Origin: Notoacmeibacter sp. MSK16QG-6 | Lineage (GTDB): Bacteria; Pseudomonadota; Alphaproteobacteria; Rhizobiales; Rhizobiaceae | Reading direction: 5' to 3' | Assembly: GCF_024158145.1 (NCBI RefSeq) | Contig: NZ_JAMYXM010000001.1 | Coordinates: 62,001-126,000 of the forward strand | DNA: 64,000 nucleotides | Shown here: one piece after another, positions 9,460-19,389 of the stretch | Layout: each line of letters opens with the position of its first letter | How positions within the stretch are numbered: position 1 is the stretch's first letter | Made by a program: the position numbers and the translations under genes | Notes under the pieces: generated by a model | Told to the model about the DNA's origin: nothing | The model's input: the letters and a program-made list of their open reading frames with translations, nothing else | Databases searched by the model: none

Positions 9460-9936
9460 ATGTCGTCGGAGCATACGGTCGATCAAGCGCTTATCCGTAA
9501 CCTTGCGGACATTCTCAACGAGACCAATCTCTCCGAAATCGAAGTCGAGCAGGGCAAACTGCGTATTCGCGTATCGCGTCAGGCTCAATTCGCGCCTGCG
9601 GTCACGGCTTCCATACCAGCATCTGCCGCCTCTGCCCCACAGCCACAGGCCGTGCCAGGCGGGGCATCGCCTGCCCCGGCATCGGAGAGCGAAGTCGATC
9701 TTTCCAAGGCCGTTCCTTCGCCCATGGTCGGCACAGTCTATCTATCGCCGGAGCCCGGCGCCGCTCCCTTCATTGAAGTCGGTGCAAGTGTCACAGCCGG
9801 TCAGACGCTGGTGATTATTGAGGCGATGAAAACGATGAACCAGATTCCTGCACCCAAAGCAGGGACGGTGAAGCAGATACTGGTTAGCGACACGCAGCCG
9901 GTCGAATTTGGCGAGCCTCTCGTCATCATCGAATAA
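9460..9936 (+). CDS. accB: Acetyl-CoA carboxylase biotin carboxyl carrier protein
   Basis: The 158-residue carrier subunit of acetyl-CoA carboxylase carries biotin between the carboxylase and transferase sites in the first step of fatty acid synthesis. The N-terminal helix region ([19 protein letters not shown]) is typical. A Pro/Ala-rich linker follows at about 44-78, then the biotinyl domain with EAMKTMNQ; Lys124 is the biotin site. The frame extends upstream to 9406, but the ATG at 9460 gives the family N terminus (MSSEHTVDQ) and has AGG nearby. accC follows after 19 bases. In several rhizobia I recall aroQ lying just upstream of accB; here there is only a 158-base gap after the dsbA-like gene. 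Confidence 0.97.
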   Translation: MSSEHTVDQALIRNLADILNETNLSEIEVEQGKLRIRVSRQAQFAPAVTASIPASAASAPQPQAVPGGASPAPASESEVDLSKAVPSPMVGTVYLSPEPGAAPFIEVGASVTAGQTLVIIEAMKTMNQIPAPKAGTVKQILVSDTQPVEFGEPLVIIE

Positions 9937-9955
9937 TCGAACGCGAGGCGGCAAA

Positions 9956-11296
9956 ATGTTCAACAAGATACTGATCGCCAATCGCGGCGAGATCGCGCTT
10001 CGTGTGCTTCGTGCGTGTCGCGAACTCGGCATTCAGACTGTCGCAGTGCATTCCACAGCGGATTCTGAGGCGATGCATGTCAAATTAGCTGATGAAAGCG
10101 TTTGCATCGGCCCGCCGGCCAGTCGTGATTCCTACCTCAACATCCATCAGATCGTCGCTGCGTGCGAGATCACCGGAGCCGACGCCATTCATCCCGGCTA
10201 CGGGTTCCTGTCCGAAAACGCCAAGTTCGCCGATATTCTGGAAGCGCATAACATCGCTTTCATCGGACCCAAGGCAGATCATATCCGCATTATGGGAGAT
10301 AAGATCGAAGCCAAGCGAACCGCCATGCGGCTTGGAATTCCAGTCGTCCCTGGCTCAGAAGGCGGCGTGACCGATCCCGACGACGCAAAGCGCGTGGCCG
10401 CCGAGATCGGCTATCCGGTCATCATCAAAGCGGCAGCGGGCGGCGGCGGACGCGGTATGAAAGTCGCGAAAAACGAGGGTGAACTCAAAACCGCCTTCCA
10501 GACCGCTCGTTCCGAAGCCGGTGCGGCATTCGGCGACGATGCTGTCTATATCGAAAAATATCTGGCCAAGCCTCGCCACATCGAGGTGCAGGTCGTGGGA
10601 GACGGCCAGGGCAACGCGATCCACCTGGGAGAGCGGGATTGTTCGCTGCAAAGACGGCACCAAAAAGTTTGGGAAGAAGCCAATTCGCCGGCACTCAATA
10701 GCGACGCACGCGAAAAGATCGGCGCTATCTGCTCGGAAGCCGTTGCTGAGATGGGCTATAGCGGCGCCGGCACAGTCGAATTTCTCTATGAGAATGGCGA
10801 GTTTTATTTCATCGAGATGAATACGCGCCTGCAGGTGGAGCACCCGGTGACGGAAGCGATCACCGGTATCGATCTGGTTCACGAGCAGATCCGGGTTGCT
10901 TCCGGTAGTGGACTGTCGGTTCAGCAGAACGAAATTGAGTTTCAGGGCCACGCGATCGAATGCCGCATCAACGCGGAAAACGCGCGTACCTTCGTGCCCT
11001 CACCGGGCACCATCACCCATTTTCATACCCCCGGCGGTCTAGGCGTTCGCGTCGACTCAGGCGTTTATAGCGGCTATCGGATACCGCCCTACTACGACAG
11101 CCTCATCGGCAAGCTGATCGTTCACGGTCGTAATCGCGTGGAGTGCCTGATGCGTCTGCGGCGCGCACTCGATGAATTCGTCGTCGACGGCATCGACACC
11201 ACATTGCCGCTTTTCCGCGATCTGGTCAGCGACAAGGATATCGCCGACGGCAAATACGACATTCACTGGCTGGAACACTATCTAGCGAACGATTAG
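9956..11296 (+). CDS. accC: Acetyl-CoA carboxylase, biotin carboxylase subunit
   Basis: ATP-dependent biotin carboxylase of 446 residues, partner of AccB. It starts [17 protein letters not shown], the standard N terminus, at the ATG at 9956 behind GAGGCGG. The ATP-grasp region includes the glycine-rich loop [10 protein letters not shown], and [14 protein letters not shown] carries the Mg-binding and catalytic residues. The length is normal. It is co-transcribed with accB. The next gene, aat, starts 22 bases after the stop and may be part of the same transcript. Confidence 0.98.
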   Translation: MFNKILIANRGEIALRVLRACRELGIQTVAVHSTADSEAMHVKLADESVCIGPPASRDSYLNIHQIVAACEITGADAIHPGYGFLSENAKFADILEAHNIAFIGPKADHIRIMGDKIEAKRTAMRLGIPVVPGSEGGVTDPDDAKRVAAEIGYPVIIKAAAGGGGRGMKVAKNEGELKTAFQTARSEAGAAFGDDAVYIEKYLAKPRHIEVQVVGDGQGNAIHLGERDCSLQRRHQKVWEEANSPALNSDAREKIGAICSEAVAEMGYSGAGTVEFLYENGEFYFIEMNTRLQVEHPVTEAITGIDLVHEQIRVASGSGLSVQQNEIEFQGHAIECRINAENARTFVPSPGTITHFHTPGGLGVRVDSGVYSGYRIPPYYDSLIGKLIVHGRNRVECLMRLRRALDEFVVDGIDTTLPLFRDLVSDKDIADGKYDIHWLEHYLAND

Positions 11297-11318
11297 GCGG
11301 TTTCAGGACCGCACGACC

Positions 11319-11945
11319 ATGCGGAACAGACATCGACCCCACGCTCCCGGCCGGGAAATTCCGACAGAATTGCTTCTGCGCGCCTATGCTTCAGGCGTAT
11401 TCCCAATGGCTGAGGACGCCGAGGACGATGAGGTCTTTTGGGTCCAGCCCGATATTCGCGGGGTGATTCCGCTCGATCGGTTTCACATCTCGAAGAGCCT
11501 TGAAAAAGCGGTTCGCCGGGCACCCTATACGATCGCGACCAATCGCGATTTCGCGGCTGTTCTGGAAGGCTGCGCCGAATCGCGGGAGGGCCGGGAGACG
11601 ACCTGGATCAACGGGCCAATCCGCCGGGCCTATTTGAAGCTCCATGAAGACGGCCATGCACATAGCGTTGAGGCCTGGGATGGCGACGATCTTGTTGGCG
11701 GCCTATACGGGGTTACGCTCGGCGCGGCGTTCTTCGGGGAGAGCATGTTCAGCCGACGACGCGATGCGTCCAAAATCTGTCTCGTCCATCTGGTGACAAG
11801 AATGCGCGAAAGAGGCTTTCGCTTACTCGACACGCAATTCACGACCGAGCATCTCAAGCAGTTCGGTGCAATCGACATAGAGCGGGACCGTTACGAAGCG
11901 CTACTCGCCGATGCGCTTTCATATACTGCCAATTTCGACGGCTGA
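11319..11945 (+). CDS. aat: Leucyl/phenylalanyl-tRNA--protein transferase
   Basis: The 208-residue enzyme moves Leu or Phe from charged tRNA to the N terminus of proteins that start with Arg or Lys, marking them for ClpAP degradation. Family motifs are clear: [15 protein letters not shown] near the N terminus, [27 protein letters not shown], and [20 protein letters not shown]. Length and start (behind CAGGA) are normal. It ends directly against the stop codon of the opposing DUF2155 gene, with no base between the two stops. Confidence 0.97.
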   Translation: MRNRHRPHAPGREIPTELLLRAYASGVFPMAEDAEDDEVFWVQPDIRGVIPLDRFHISKSLEKAVRRAPYTIATNRDFAAVLEGCAESREGRETTWINGPIRRAYLKLHEDGHAHSVEAWDGDDLVGGLYGVTLGAAFFGESMFSRRRDASKICLVHLVTRMRERGFRLLDTQFTTEHLKQFGAIDIERDRYEALLADALSYTANFDG

Positions 11946-12722
11946 TTACTGCTGGCCGCTCGTGTCACTCTCGGATGAAGGCGCGGCTGCCGTCTCACTG
12001 GCGCCGCTCTCGCCCTGTGCGGCAGCATCGGCAATATCGCCATCCTGTTTACAGCCTTTGAGCCAAACGTCGTAGACGGCATGTTCGACAGCATTCAAGC
12101 CGGGGCTCTCGGCAAACATCCACCCGGTAAAAATACGCCTGACCTTCCGATCAAGGGTCATCTCGTCGATCTCGACGAAGCTGTCCGTCTTGGGCTCCAG
12201 ACTCTCCGGTCGATTGATGCAAACGCGCGGCGTAACCAGCAGAGCGCCGAACTGCACGGTCTCGTCGACCAAAACGTCAAAGTGATGAATGCGCCCGGTG
12301 ATCTTGTCGATGCCGGTGAACACCGCGACCTTGTTCTTGACAGGACGGTCTTCGACCGCCGGCGCTGGCTCGCTGATCTCGCCCCCCATCTGATCGGCAC
12401 CTGGAGCAACCACATTATCGTCGGGTTGAGCCAGCGGGTCCTGCGCGTCGGTGGAAAAAGGATCGCTCGCCAACGGATCGTATTGCTCGGAATCCGGGTC
12501 GGTCAGCACGCCATCGGGCGGCGGCAGTTGATCGTCCGGATTTGGATCGACCGGCGCTTCATAATTCTGAGCCGGATCGGCGAAGGTGCCGTCTGGCTGT
12601 AGCGGCGAAGGAAGCGGCCGGCGTTCGATAGTCTGCGCGAGCGCCGGGTTGGTCGTTGCCAGTCCCACCGCTATAGCTGCTAACAAACCGATCCGCCGCA
12701 AATTCGCGCTTCCGAACATCAT
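11946..12722 (-). CDS. DUF2155 domain-containing exported protein
   Basis: A 258-residue protein of unknown function. Residues 1-30 form a signal peptide ending NPALAQ. A long linker rich in Pro, Asp and Ala (about 31-125) is probably disordered. The conserved domain spans about 128-232, with VFTGIDKITGRIHHFDV, an internal Cys in PRVCINRPE and a second in WLKGCK; the two could form a disulfide in the periplasm. The tail is Ala/Ser-rich. It follows the NDUFA12 gene on the same strand after 104 bases, an arrangement I recall from other Hyphomicrobiales. A second ATG directly follows the first. Function unknown; a link to complex I or the envelope is speculation from position. Confidence 0.85.
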   Translation of the reverse strand: MMFGSANLRRIGLLAAIAVGLATTNPALAQTIERRPLPSPLQPDGTFADPAQNYEAPVDPNPDDQLPPPDGVLTDPDSEQYDPLASDPFSTDAQDPLAQPDDNVVAPGADQMGGEISEPAPAVEDRPVKNKVAVFTGIDKITGRIHHFDVLVDETVQFGALLVTPRVCINRPESLEPKTDSFVEIDEMTLDRKVRRIFTGWMFAESPGLNAVEHAVYDVWLKGCKQDGDIADAAAQGESGASETAAAPSSESDTSGQQ

Positions 12723-12826
12723 GGGCGAGGCAGCCTCTTCATCCGTTTACCATGGCGTCATCTTGGTAGCCACGGAATGTGGCGGCGCTGCGCCAAACGA
12801 TCAAGGTCAATCGTTTTCCGAAAAGG

Positions 12827-13225
12827 TTATTCGCCAGGGGACCAAGCGTCGTAGTCGCCAGTGACACGTGGTCTTTCGCCGGTATTGAAAAGCGATCCCT
12901 TCGGCCGGTAGGCGGATGGTGTGCCAGTCAGATTTGGCCGGTGCGGCTTCTGCCATTCGCGTGGCCGATATTCCGCCGATGGCGGGGCCACATCGGTTTT
13001 ATGATGCATCCAGCCGTGCCACCCGGCCGGGATGAGGGACGGTTCGGAAATTTCCGAATAGACGACATAGCGACGCGGCCGGCCCTCGGAGTCTTTGCCG
13101 CCTTGATAGTAGATGTTGCCGAACTCGTCCTCGCCCACCTTTTCGGTATGACGCCAAAGATGAAAGCGGAAGTTGAGCTGGTTGCCGTTCCACCATGTGA
13201 AGAACTGCTTGAGAAAGGTGCTCAT
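12827..13225 (-). CDS. NADH:ubiquinone oxidoreductase subunit NDUFA12 family
   Basis: A 132-residue homologue of the mitochondrial complex I accessory subunit NDUFA12 (B17.2), found in alphaproteobacteria. Recognisable features are TWWNGNQLNFRFHLW at the N terminus, DEFGNIYYQ, RRYVVYSE, and IPAGWHGWMHH, the Trp-rich motif shared with the eukaryotic subunit. It should sit on the matrix-like (cytoplasmic) side of complex I. The nuo operon is not in the window. The C-terminal part is Pro-rich and less conserved. Confidence 0.94.
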   Translation of the reverse strand: MSTFLKQFFTWWNGNQLNFRFHLWRHTEKVGEDEFGNIYYQGGKDSEGRPRRYVVYSEISEPSLIPAGWHGWMHHKTDVAPPSAEYRPREWQKPHRPNLTGTPSAYRPKGSLFNTGERPRVTGDYDAWSPGE

Positions 13226-13302
13226 GAGCGTCCCATATCGCGCGGAATTGCCGTAACGCGCTTATGGCGCTCTCAAATGCCCTTTGCAAGGGTGACAACC
13301 CG

Positions 13303-13800
13303 CTAGCCCAGCGTCTTTTCCATGATGAGGGCCGGAATTCCGCTGTCCTTCACGCCGCAATTCTCGGTACGGTCGACGTGAGCGTAGCCCTGTTTTCGAT
13401 AGAATGCGATCGCCTTCTCATTGGCTTCCTCGACCTCAAGCCGCATTCGACCGGCCGCCGGAAAAGCGCTCTCCATCTCGATCAGGAGCGCGGTGCCGGT
13501 TCCCCTGCCCTGCACTTCAGGATTGACGTAGAGCTGGTGAAGAAAAGCTGTCCGGTCGTCGCCGCCATCGCCCATTGAAGCGAACGCCACACCGAGAATG
13601 TCCTCGCCGTCATCGGCGATCACAAACTCGGAATACGGCTTGTTCAACCGCTTGCGCAGCGCCGCTTCGGAATGCCAGTTCGCCGTCAGCGCGGCGACCC
13701 GATCCTTGCCGTATATATCATCGTAAGTGGCGTGCCATGTGCGCGCCAGAAGTGCCTGAATGGCGGGAATGTCGTTCGGATCGACAGTGCGGATCCACAT
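13303..13800 (-). CDS. GNAT-family N-acetyltransferase
   Basis: A 165-residue acetyltransferase of the GNAT fold. The acetyl-CoA loop appears as VNPEVQGRGTGTALLIEM, and the C-terminal motif as EEANEKAIAFYRKQGYAHVDR. The substrate is unknown; small molecules and protein N termini are both possible. It stands alone between the NDUFA12 gene and the dehydrogenase gene, with no overlap to either. Confidence 0.9.
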   Translation of the reverse strand: MWIRTVDPNDIPAIQALLARTWHATYDDIYGKDRVAALTANWHSEAALRKRLNKPYSEFVIADDGEDILGVAFASMGDGGDDRTAFLHQLYVNPEVQGRGTGTALLIEMESAFPAAGRMRLEVEEANEKAIAFYRKQGYAHVDRTENCGVKDSGIPALIMEKTLG

Positions 13801-13937
13801 GGTCGGTCAGTCGTACTCGCGCCGGACGGTTCGGGCCGGCGTGTCCCGTGATGCCCTTCATCTGATTTCCGAAGGAACCCGATATGGGCCTCTTCGTCAA
13901 GGAGCGGACTCTTTCCCCAGAGGTGGTCCTGCGGCGA

Positions 13938-15365
13938 TCAGAGACCCAGCGAACGATAGCTGGCTGCGATACGCTCCACCGCGATCATGTAGGCGCTGGT
14001 ACGAAGATCGATGGTTTGATCGGTGTCCCGCTTCTCGTGCCATTTCTCTCGCATTGCCTGATAGGTGACGCGCATTGTGTCATCCAGGCCTGAGCGCACG
14101 AGCGCCAACTCATCGGAGCCTTCAATGTAAAACTGCTTGAACGTATCGGACATCTGCACGCCGGTCGCTCGCTCGATCTCCTCGATCAGAAGACGGTGAC
14201 GTGTTTCCTCACCGCGTCGCTGCATACGACCGAACCGGATGTGAGACAGATTCTTGACCCACTCGAAATAGGACACGGTCACGCCGCCGGCGTTCACGTA
14301 CATGTCGGGCAAGATAACCGTGCCGCGCTCACGCAGCCGTTCATCGGCGCCCGCCGTCACGGGACCGTTTGCCGCCTCGACGATCAGCGGCGCGCGAATG
14401 CGATCCGCATTGGATAGGTTGATGACGCCTTCCAGCGCCGCGGGGATCAGAATGTCGCACTCGGCTTCGAGAAGAGACGGGGAGTTTTGAATAAACAGGC
14501 CCTTTTCGTAGCCTTCGAAACTGCCATTCTCGATGAAGTAATTGCGTGCGGCATCGACATCGATTCCGCTCTCATCGAACAGACCGCCATTATACTCGGC
14601 AAGGCCGATGATCTTGCAGCCATCCTCGGTCTGCAAAAATTTCGCGGCGTGATAGCCGACATTGCCAAGGCCCTGCACCACGACACGCTGTCCCATCAGC
14701 GTGCCTTCAAGGTGAGCGATCTCCAAATCGGCCGGGTGGCGGAAGAATTCCTGCAAAGAATATTGAACGCCGCGCCCCGTCGCTTCCGTCCGACCGCGAA
14801 TGCCACCGGCATTGAGCGGCTTTCCGGTCACGCAGGCCTGGGCATCGATGTCGGTCGTATGGATGCGGCGGTACTGATCGGCAATCCAAGCCATTTCCCG
14901 CTCGCCGGTTCCCATATCGGGCGCTGGCACGTTCTGACTGGGATTGATAAGATCGCGCTTGATGAGTTCGGCAGCGAAGCGGCGGGTGATGCGCTCCAAT
15001 TCCTCTTCAGACCATTCGCGCGGATCGATTCTCAGGCCGCCCTTCGACCCGCCGAACGGCACCTCGACGAGCGCGCATTTGTAGGTCATCAGGGCGGCCA
15101 GCGCCTCCACCTCGTCCTGGTGAACGCCGGTCGCGTAACGGATGCCGCCCTTGACCGGTTCAGCATGTTCAGAGTGGACGGCGCGATAGCCGGTAAAGGT
15201 ATGGATGTGGCCGCGGAGCCGAACGCCGAACCGCACCGTATAGGTCGAATTGCAAACCCGGATTTTCTGGGCCAAGCCCGGTGAAAGCTCGAGCCGCTTG
15301 ACGGCGCGCTCGAAATGCATATCGACGCTTTCGCGAAAGCTGGGTTCGGTGATCGGCTGGGTCAT
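13938..15365 (-). CDS. Glu/Leu/Phe/Val dehydrogenase
   Basis: NAD(P)-dependent amino acid dehydrogenase of 475 residues, most likely glutamate dehydrogenase: oxidative deamination of glutamate to 2-oxoglutarate and ammonia, or the reverse. KGGIRYA and VPFGGSKGGLRIDP contain substrate-binding and catalytic lysines; VPAPDMGTGEREM and the nucleotide-binding stretch VVVQGLGNVGYHAA follow. The ATG at 15365 is preferred to the one at 15386 because GGGGAGAGG lies 8 bases before it. Nitrogen metabolism is the likely role, but specificity for Glu over other amino acids cannot be proved from sequence. Confidence 0.93.
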   Translation of the reverse strand: MTQPITEPSFRESVDMHFERAVKRLELSPGLAQKIRVCNSTYTVRFGVRLRGHIHTFTGYRAVHSEHAEPVKGGIRYATGVHQDEVEALAALMTYKCALVEVPFGGSKGGLRIDPREWSEEELERITRRFAAELIKRDLINPSQNVPAPDMGTGEREMAWIADQYRRIHTTDIDAQACVTGKPLNAGGIRGRTEATGRGVQYSLQEFFRHPADLEIAHLEGTLMGQRVVVQGLGNVGYHAAKFLQTEDGCKIIGLAEYNGGLFDESGIDVDAARNYFIENGSFEGYEKGLFIQNSPSLLEAECDILIPAALEGVINLSNADRIRAPLIVEAANGPVTAGADERLRERGTVILPDMYVNAGGVTVSYFEWVKNLSHIRFGRMQRRGEETRHRLLIEEIERATGVQMSDTFKQFYIEGSDELALVRSGLDDTMRVTYQAMREKWHEKRDTDQTIDLRTSAYMIAVERIAASYRSLGL

Positions 15366-15446
15366 GTCTTCATCCTCTCCCCACATGCCATTGCCGACAG
15401 AGGACGGTCGATTGCCTGAGAAAGCAAGACGAGCGATCTAAATTTT

Positions 15447-16946
15447 TTAGTCGACTCCGAGCTTTTGCCGGACGAGCTGGTTTACAGCCTGTGGATTGGC
15501 CTTGCCGCCCGTCGCCTTCATAACCTGCCCAACGAACCAACCCGCCAGCGACGGTTTCTCCTTGGCCTGCTCGACCTTATCGGGGTTCGCCGCAATGATC
15601 TTGTCGACCTCGGCTTCGATGGCGCCGGTATCCGTCACCTGCTTCATGCCGCGCTCTTCGACAATCGTTCTCGGTTCACCGCCTTCAGCGAACACTATCT
15701 CAAAAACGTCCTTGGCAATTTTACCGCTGATCGTGCCTTCCTTGATCAGATCGATGATCTGCCCAAGCTGGTCGGGCGTGACCGACGTTTCGTCGATAGA
15801 TTGACCGGCCTTGTTCAGCGCGCCCAAAAGATCGTTGATGACCCAGTTTGCAGCCAGTTTTCCGTCTCGACCCTTCGCAAGCACCTCGTAGTAGTCGGCG
15901 ATTGCCTTTTCCGAAACGAGAATCGACGCATCGTAGGCAGACAAGCCAGCATCGGCCATCAGCCGCGCTTTCTTGTCATCGGGCAGTTCGGGCAATCCAG
16001 CGGCGAGGTTCTCGACAAAAGCATCGTCGAATTCAAGCGGCAGAAGATCCGGGTCGGGGAAGTAGCGGTAGTCATGCGCCTCTTCCTTGGAGCGCATGGA
16101 TCGCGTCTCGCCCTTGCTGGGATCGAACAGCCGCGTCTCCTGATCGATCTGCCCGCCATCTTCCAGAATGGCGATCTGCCGGCGGGCTTCCGATTCGATG
16201 GCCTGACCCACAAAACGTATAGAGTTGACGTTTTTGATCTCGCAGCGCGTGCCAAAATCGCCGCCCGGCTTGCGCACCGACACATTCACATCTGCACGCA
16301 TGGAGCCTTCGTCCATATTGCCGTCGCAGGTACCGAGATAGCGCAGAATGGTACGGAGCTTGGTCAGGTAGGCCTTGGCCTCATCCGCCGAACGCAGATC
16401 CGGTTTGGAAACGATCTCCATGAGCGCGACACCCGAACGGTTGAGATCGACATAGCTCATGGTCGGATGCTGGTCGTGCATGCTTTTGCCGGCATCCTGC
16501 TCCAGATGCAGCCTTTCGATGCCGATTTCGACATCTTCGAAATTCCCCTGCCGGTCGGGACCGACGGAAACCGAAACGACGCCCTCGCCGACAATGGGGT
16601 GGGCGAACTGGCTAATCTGATAGCCCTGCGGCAGATCGGGGTAAAAATAATTCTTGCGGTCGAAGACAGAGCGCTTGTTGATCTGCGCTTTCAAACCGAG
16701 CCCGGTGCGAACGGCCTGCCGAACGCATTCCTCGTTGATGACTGGCAACATGCCTGGCATGGCGGCGTCGACGAGGCTGACATTGTCGTTCGGTTCGGCG
16801 CCGAAGCTGGTGGAAGCGCCTGAGAAAAGCTTGCTCTGCGACGTGACCTGGGCATGCACCTCCATACCGACGACGATTTCCCAATCGCCGGTTGCACCGG
16901 AGAGAAAGCGTTTCGGATCGGGTGTGCGGCTATCGACGATGGCCAT
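15447..16946 (-). CDS. gatB: Asp-tRNA(Asn)/Glu-tRNA(Gln) amidotransferase subunit B
   Basis: A 499-residue subunit of the GatCAB complex, which converts mischarged Glu-tRNA(Gln) or Asp-tRNA(Asn) to the correct amidated form. GatB phosphorylates the substrate and binds the tRNA. The GatB_N signature is clear ([38 protein letters not shown]), and the C-terminal YqeY-like tail ends [14 protein letters not shown]. Subunits A and C are encoded about 14 kb away (30422-32662), so the complex comes from two transcription units. Confidence 0.98.
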   Translation of the reverse strand: MAIVDSRTPDPKRFLSGATGDWEIVVGMEVHAQVTSQSKLFSGASTSFGAEPNDNVSLVDAAMPGMLPVINEECVRQAVRTGLGLKAQINKRSVFDRKNYFYPDLPQGYQISQFAHPIVGEGVVSVSVGPDRQGNFEDVEIGIERLHLEQDAGKSMHDQHPTMSYVDLNRSGVALMEIVSKPDLRSADEAKAYLTKLRTILRYLGTCDGNMDEGSMRADVNVSVRKPGGDFGTRCEIKNVNSIRFVGQAIESEARRQIAILEDGGQIDQETRLFDPSKGETRSMRSKEEAHDYRYFPDPDLLPLEFDDAFVENLAAGLPELPDDKKARLMADAGLSAYDASILVSEKAIADYYEVLAKGRDGKLAANWVINDLLGALNKAGQSIDETSVTPDQLGQIIDLIKEGTISGKIAKDVFEIVFAEGGEPRTIVEERGMKQVTDTGAIEAEVDKIIAANPDKVEQAKEKPSLAGWFVGQVMKATGGKANPQAVNQLVRQKLGVD

Positions 16947-17131
16947 TGTTGCAATCGTTCCTTCAAAAGGTGAGAGCGTCGGTTTGGGTCAAGGCTTTAC
17001 GAAAGCGCACCGTTCACGGAGAGCGTGCGCCGACTGATCGCCTTTGCAGTTCGGGTAAAACAAATGCCTGGGCCGTTCAAGGCGTCGATCGTCGCCCTTT
17101 CCCGAAGATCGCCGCCAAGCGGTGGCCGACC

Positions 17132-17557
17132 TCAGCTGGCAATATATTGCTTGAGCGAATCCGCTTCCTGCTGCGCCTCGCGAATGCGACGCTTGACGAC
17201 ATCGCCAATAGAAATGATTCCGACCATTTTTCCATCCTCGACCACCGGAAGATGGCGGAAGCGGCCATCGGTCATCAAGTCCATCACCTCTTCGACGGTG
17301 CTTTCCTCGTTGCAGCTCTTCACGTCGCTGGTCATGAAATCAGAAAGCGGACGCTCAAGAGCGGATGCGCCGAGACTGGCGATCGCACGCACGGCGTCGC
17401 GCTCCGAAAGGATGCCGGCGATGGCATCACCGGCCATGACGACCAGCGCGCCAATGCCTTTCTCAGCCAAGTGCCGAGCCGCCTCGTTCATCGTGGCGTC
17501 GGGTCCGAATGTCGCCACTTCGCGGCCCTTCTCCTCCAAAATTTGACGAACGTTCAT
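17132..17557 (-). CDS. Protein with a pair of CBS domains
   Basis: A 141-residue protein made of two CBS motifs (about 8-62 and 72-130) and a short helical tail. The second motif has the typical GRFRHLPVVEDGKMVGIISIGDVVK. Such stand-alone Bateman modules bind adenine nucleotides and act as energy sensors on other proteins; the partner is unknown. GGAGGAAA before the ATG confirms the start. It lies between gatB (185 bases) and the rhomboid gene (74 bases). Confidence 0.93.
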   Translation of the reverse strand: MNVRQILEEKGREVATFGPDATMNEAARHLAEKGIGALVVMAGDAIAGILSERDAVRAIASLGASALERPLSDFMTSDVKSCNEESTVEEVMDLMTDGRFRHLPVVEDGKMVGIISIGDVVKRRIREAQQEADSLKQYIAS

Positions 17558-17631
17558 TGGCTTTCCTCCATTTCAACTCTTTTCGTTATCGTGCTTCTCC
17601 CAAGCGGATTTCGCAAGCTGATTCAGTCGGA

Positions 17632-18450
17632 TCAAAAGTGGCCGCCACTCTGGACCGGAAAGAATGGCAGAATGAAAAAACCGGCGATGAAGCCGCCAAT
17701 ATGGGCCTGCCATGCAATCGCGCTATCGCCTACCGGCAGAAAAAGCCCCGTCATAAGGTTCAAAAGAAGCCATACGGAAATAAACGCGACCACAGCGCGG
17801 GATCGCAGAACCTCGCTCATGGTCATGGGATGGCCGGCAAAGGCCCGTTGCGCGCCGCGACGGTCGATACGAAAGCCAAGTCGGGCGGCTGCGCCCATCA
17901 TACCGCTGATCGACCCGGAAGCACCGACGAGAATAGAGGCGCTGAACGGATCGATAGCAAAATGCAAAGCGGCGGCGGCGAAGGCAGTCACAATCCAGAA
18001 CAGCACGAACGAGGTAGTCCCGATACGCAAAGCCAAGGGCGAGCCGAAAATCGTCAGCCAGACCGCGTTCATAAAGAAATGCGTCCAGCTGCCATGAAGC
18101 AGCGAATAGGTGATCGCGGCCCATAATTCATGCAGCAGGCCGAAAACACCATAGGCAGCGATTTCCGGAATAAACGCAAACCAATATAGGACTGCACGAT
18201 CCAGACCAGCGGGCAACACGAAGCTCCGCACAGCATGGATAGACGCCATCAGGACGAGAAAGAACATCACTGCCGGCGCCAGGTTTATAAGCGGTTCGCT
18301 TCGCTCGTTCGCTGCACCCGGACCGCCGTCAGAGGCGCTCCAATCAGTCGTAAATTCATCGGCGCCGCCACTCGCCCAAGGCGAAGGTTGCGACCGTTCC
18401 GCGTCATCGCGCCCGTCTAAGTTCCGCTCGCCCGGTTTCTGATTTGTCAC
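17632..18450 (-). CDS. Rhomboid-family intramembrane serine protease
   Basis: About 272 residues; six or so membrane segments after a 55-residue, mostly polar N-terminal region in the cytoplasm. HGSWTHFFMNAVWL is the conserved His/Asn motif, GASGSISGMMGA contains the nucleophilic serine, and WQAHIGGFIAGF the catalytic histidine, so the serine-histidine dyad is intact. Substrates are unknown. The start is uncertain: GTG at 18450 has AGAGGCGG just upstream, ATG at 18471 and GTG at 18489 extend the frame but lack such a site. Confidence 0.9.
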   Translation of the reverse strand: MTNQKPGERNLDGRDDAERSQPSPWASGGADEFTTDWSASDGGPGAANERSEPLINLAPAVMFFLVLMASIHAVRSFVLPAGLDRAVLYWFAFIPEIAAYGVFGLLHELWAAITYSLLHGSWTHFFMNAVWLTIFGSPLALRIGTTSFVLFWIVTAFAAAALHFAIDPFSASILVGASGSISGMMGAAARLGFRIDRRGAQRAFAGHPMTMSEVLRSRAVVAFISVWLLLNLMTGLFLPVGDSAIAWQAHIGGFIAGFFILPFFPVQSGGHF

Positions 18451-18662
18451 AAATCCGCCTCTTCTGAACATCCGAAGATGGCACGCCACCGGCCGACTAC
18501 AAGAAGTCAGCTGGCCAAAAGTCGCTAAATTCAGACGAATGGATCGGCTGTCGCCTTCTATGGCGGCCTATCTGGCATGGCCAATGCAACGCCTCGGTCA
18601 AAGGCCAACGAAGCAACCCTTTCTGCTCCGTCCTGGCACAACACCGACCGATCGAGGTACGA

Positions 18663-19289
18663 ATGAGACAGCAGCAGACCAGGGATCTGTTCCTTTATTG
18701 GAATCGCCTGCGTGGCGCGGATAAAGCGCCGCATCGCAACAGCATCGAGCCAAGCGATATCCGTACGCTGTTGCCAGGCACCTTCATCCTCCAGCGCCAG
18801 TCCGATGGAACCATCGAATTCCGACTGGCAGGCACCGCCCTTTGCCAGCAGTTCGGAACAGAACTTCGCGGCCATGCCTTTCAAACGCTCTTTCACCCAC
18901 GTGATCGGCGTATGTTGCTGCGACTTGCCGATCAGGCGCTCACCGGCGACGCCATCACCGTCCTTGCTATCGATGGCTTCAGCGAAGGTGGCGAACGCAT
19001 TTCCTACGAACTGCTGATCTTGCCGCTTGCAAGTGAAGAAGGTGGCGAGCGCGCATTGGGCTCCGCGGTGCCAAGCGAACGGCCCTACTGGCTGGGGAAC
19101 GATCCCATCGTCGAATGGAAAATGCGTTCGGTGCGAATCATCGATCCAGAGCGGGAGCCGGGCCTCCTATCCGGTCGCACGGAAATCAAAGTGCCCCCGA
19201 TCGCACCAACGAAACATGCAATCCAGAACATGCCGATCGGGCGGAAAATCGCGCATTTGACTGTGTTGCAGGGCGGCCGAAGCGATTAG
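18663..19289 (+). CDS. PAS-domain protein (PF07310-like)
   Basis: A 208-residue soluble protein whose first about 145 residues resemble the alphaproteobacterial PAS_5 family: DLFLYWNRLRG, IEPSDIRTLLPGTFIL, IEFRLAGTALCQQFGTELRG. No enzymatic or DNA-binding domain follows; the C-terminal about 60 residues have no clear homology. A ligand or partner is unknown. GAGGT lies 6 bases before the ATG. Its terminator overlaps its own stop codon, so it is probably transcribed alone. The next gene downstream is a tandem PilZ protein. Confidence 0.85.
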   Translation: MRQQQTRDLFLYWNRLRGADKAPHRNSIEPSDIRTLLPGTFILQRQSDGTIEFRLAGTALCQQFGTELRGHAFQTLFHPRDRRMLLRLADQALTGDAITVLAIDGFSEGGERISYELLILPLASEEGGERALGSAVPSERPYWLGNDPIVEWKMRSVRIIDPEREPGLLSGRTEIKVPPIAPTKHAIQNMPIGRKIAHLTVLQGGRSD

Positions 19290-19304
19290 GCTTCGGAATT
19301 TTTT
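19277..19304 (+). terminator. Terminator of the PAS-protein gene, overlapping its stop codon
   Basis: Stem CCGAAGC (19277-19283) and GCTTCGG (19290-19296) around a 6-base loop that contains the TAG stop codon, followed by AATTTTTT. A classical intrinsic terminator that begins inside the coding region. Confidence 0.85.
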
Positions 19305-19389
19305 CCTTGATTCCGTTACGCCGCTTTAACTTTTGAATGGCAAAAGTTCCAATCGAGGAACCGTCTATTTTTAATCAGGGCGTATCGAA

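Noticed and set aside
15465-16823. Open frame of 452 codons on the plus strand
   Set aside because: It is antisense to gatB, which has full family motifs. The frame is open only because of GC-rich codon use; no motif is visible.
16892-18097. Open frame of 401 codons on the plus strand
   Set aside because: Antisense to the CBS and rhomboid genes and crosses their gap. No family features.
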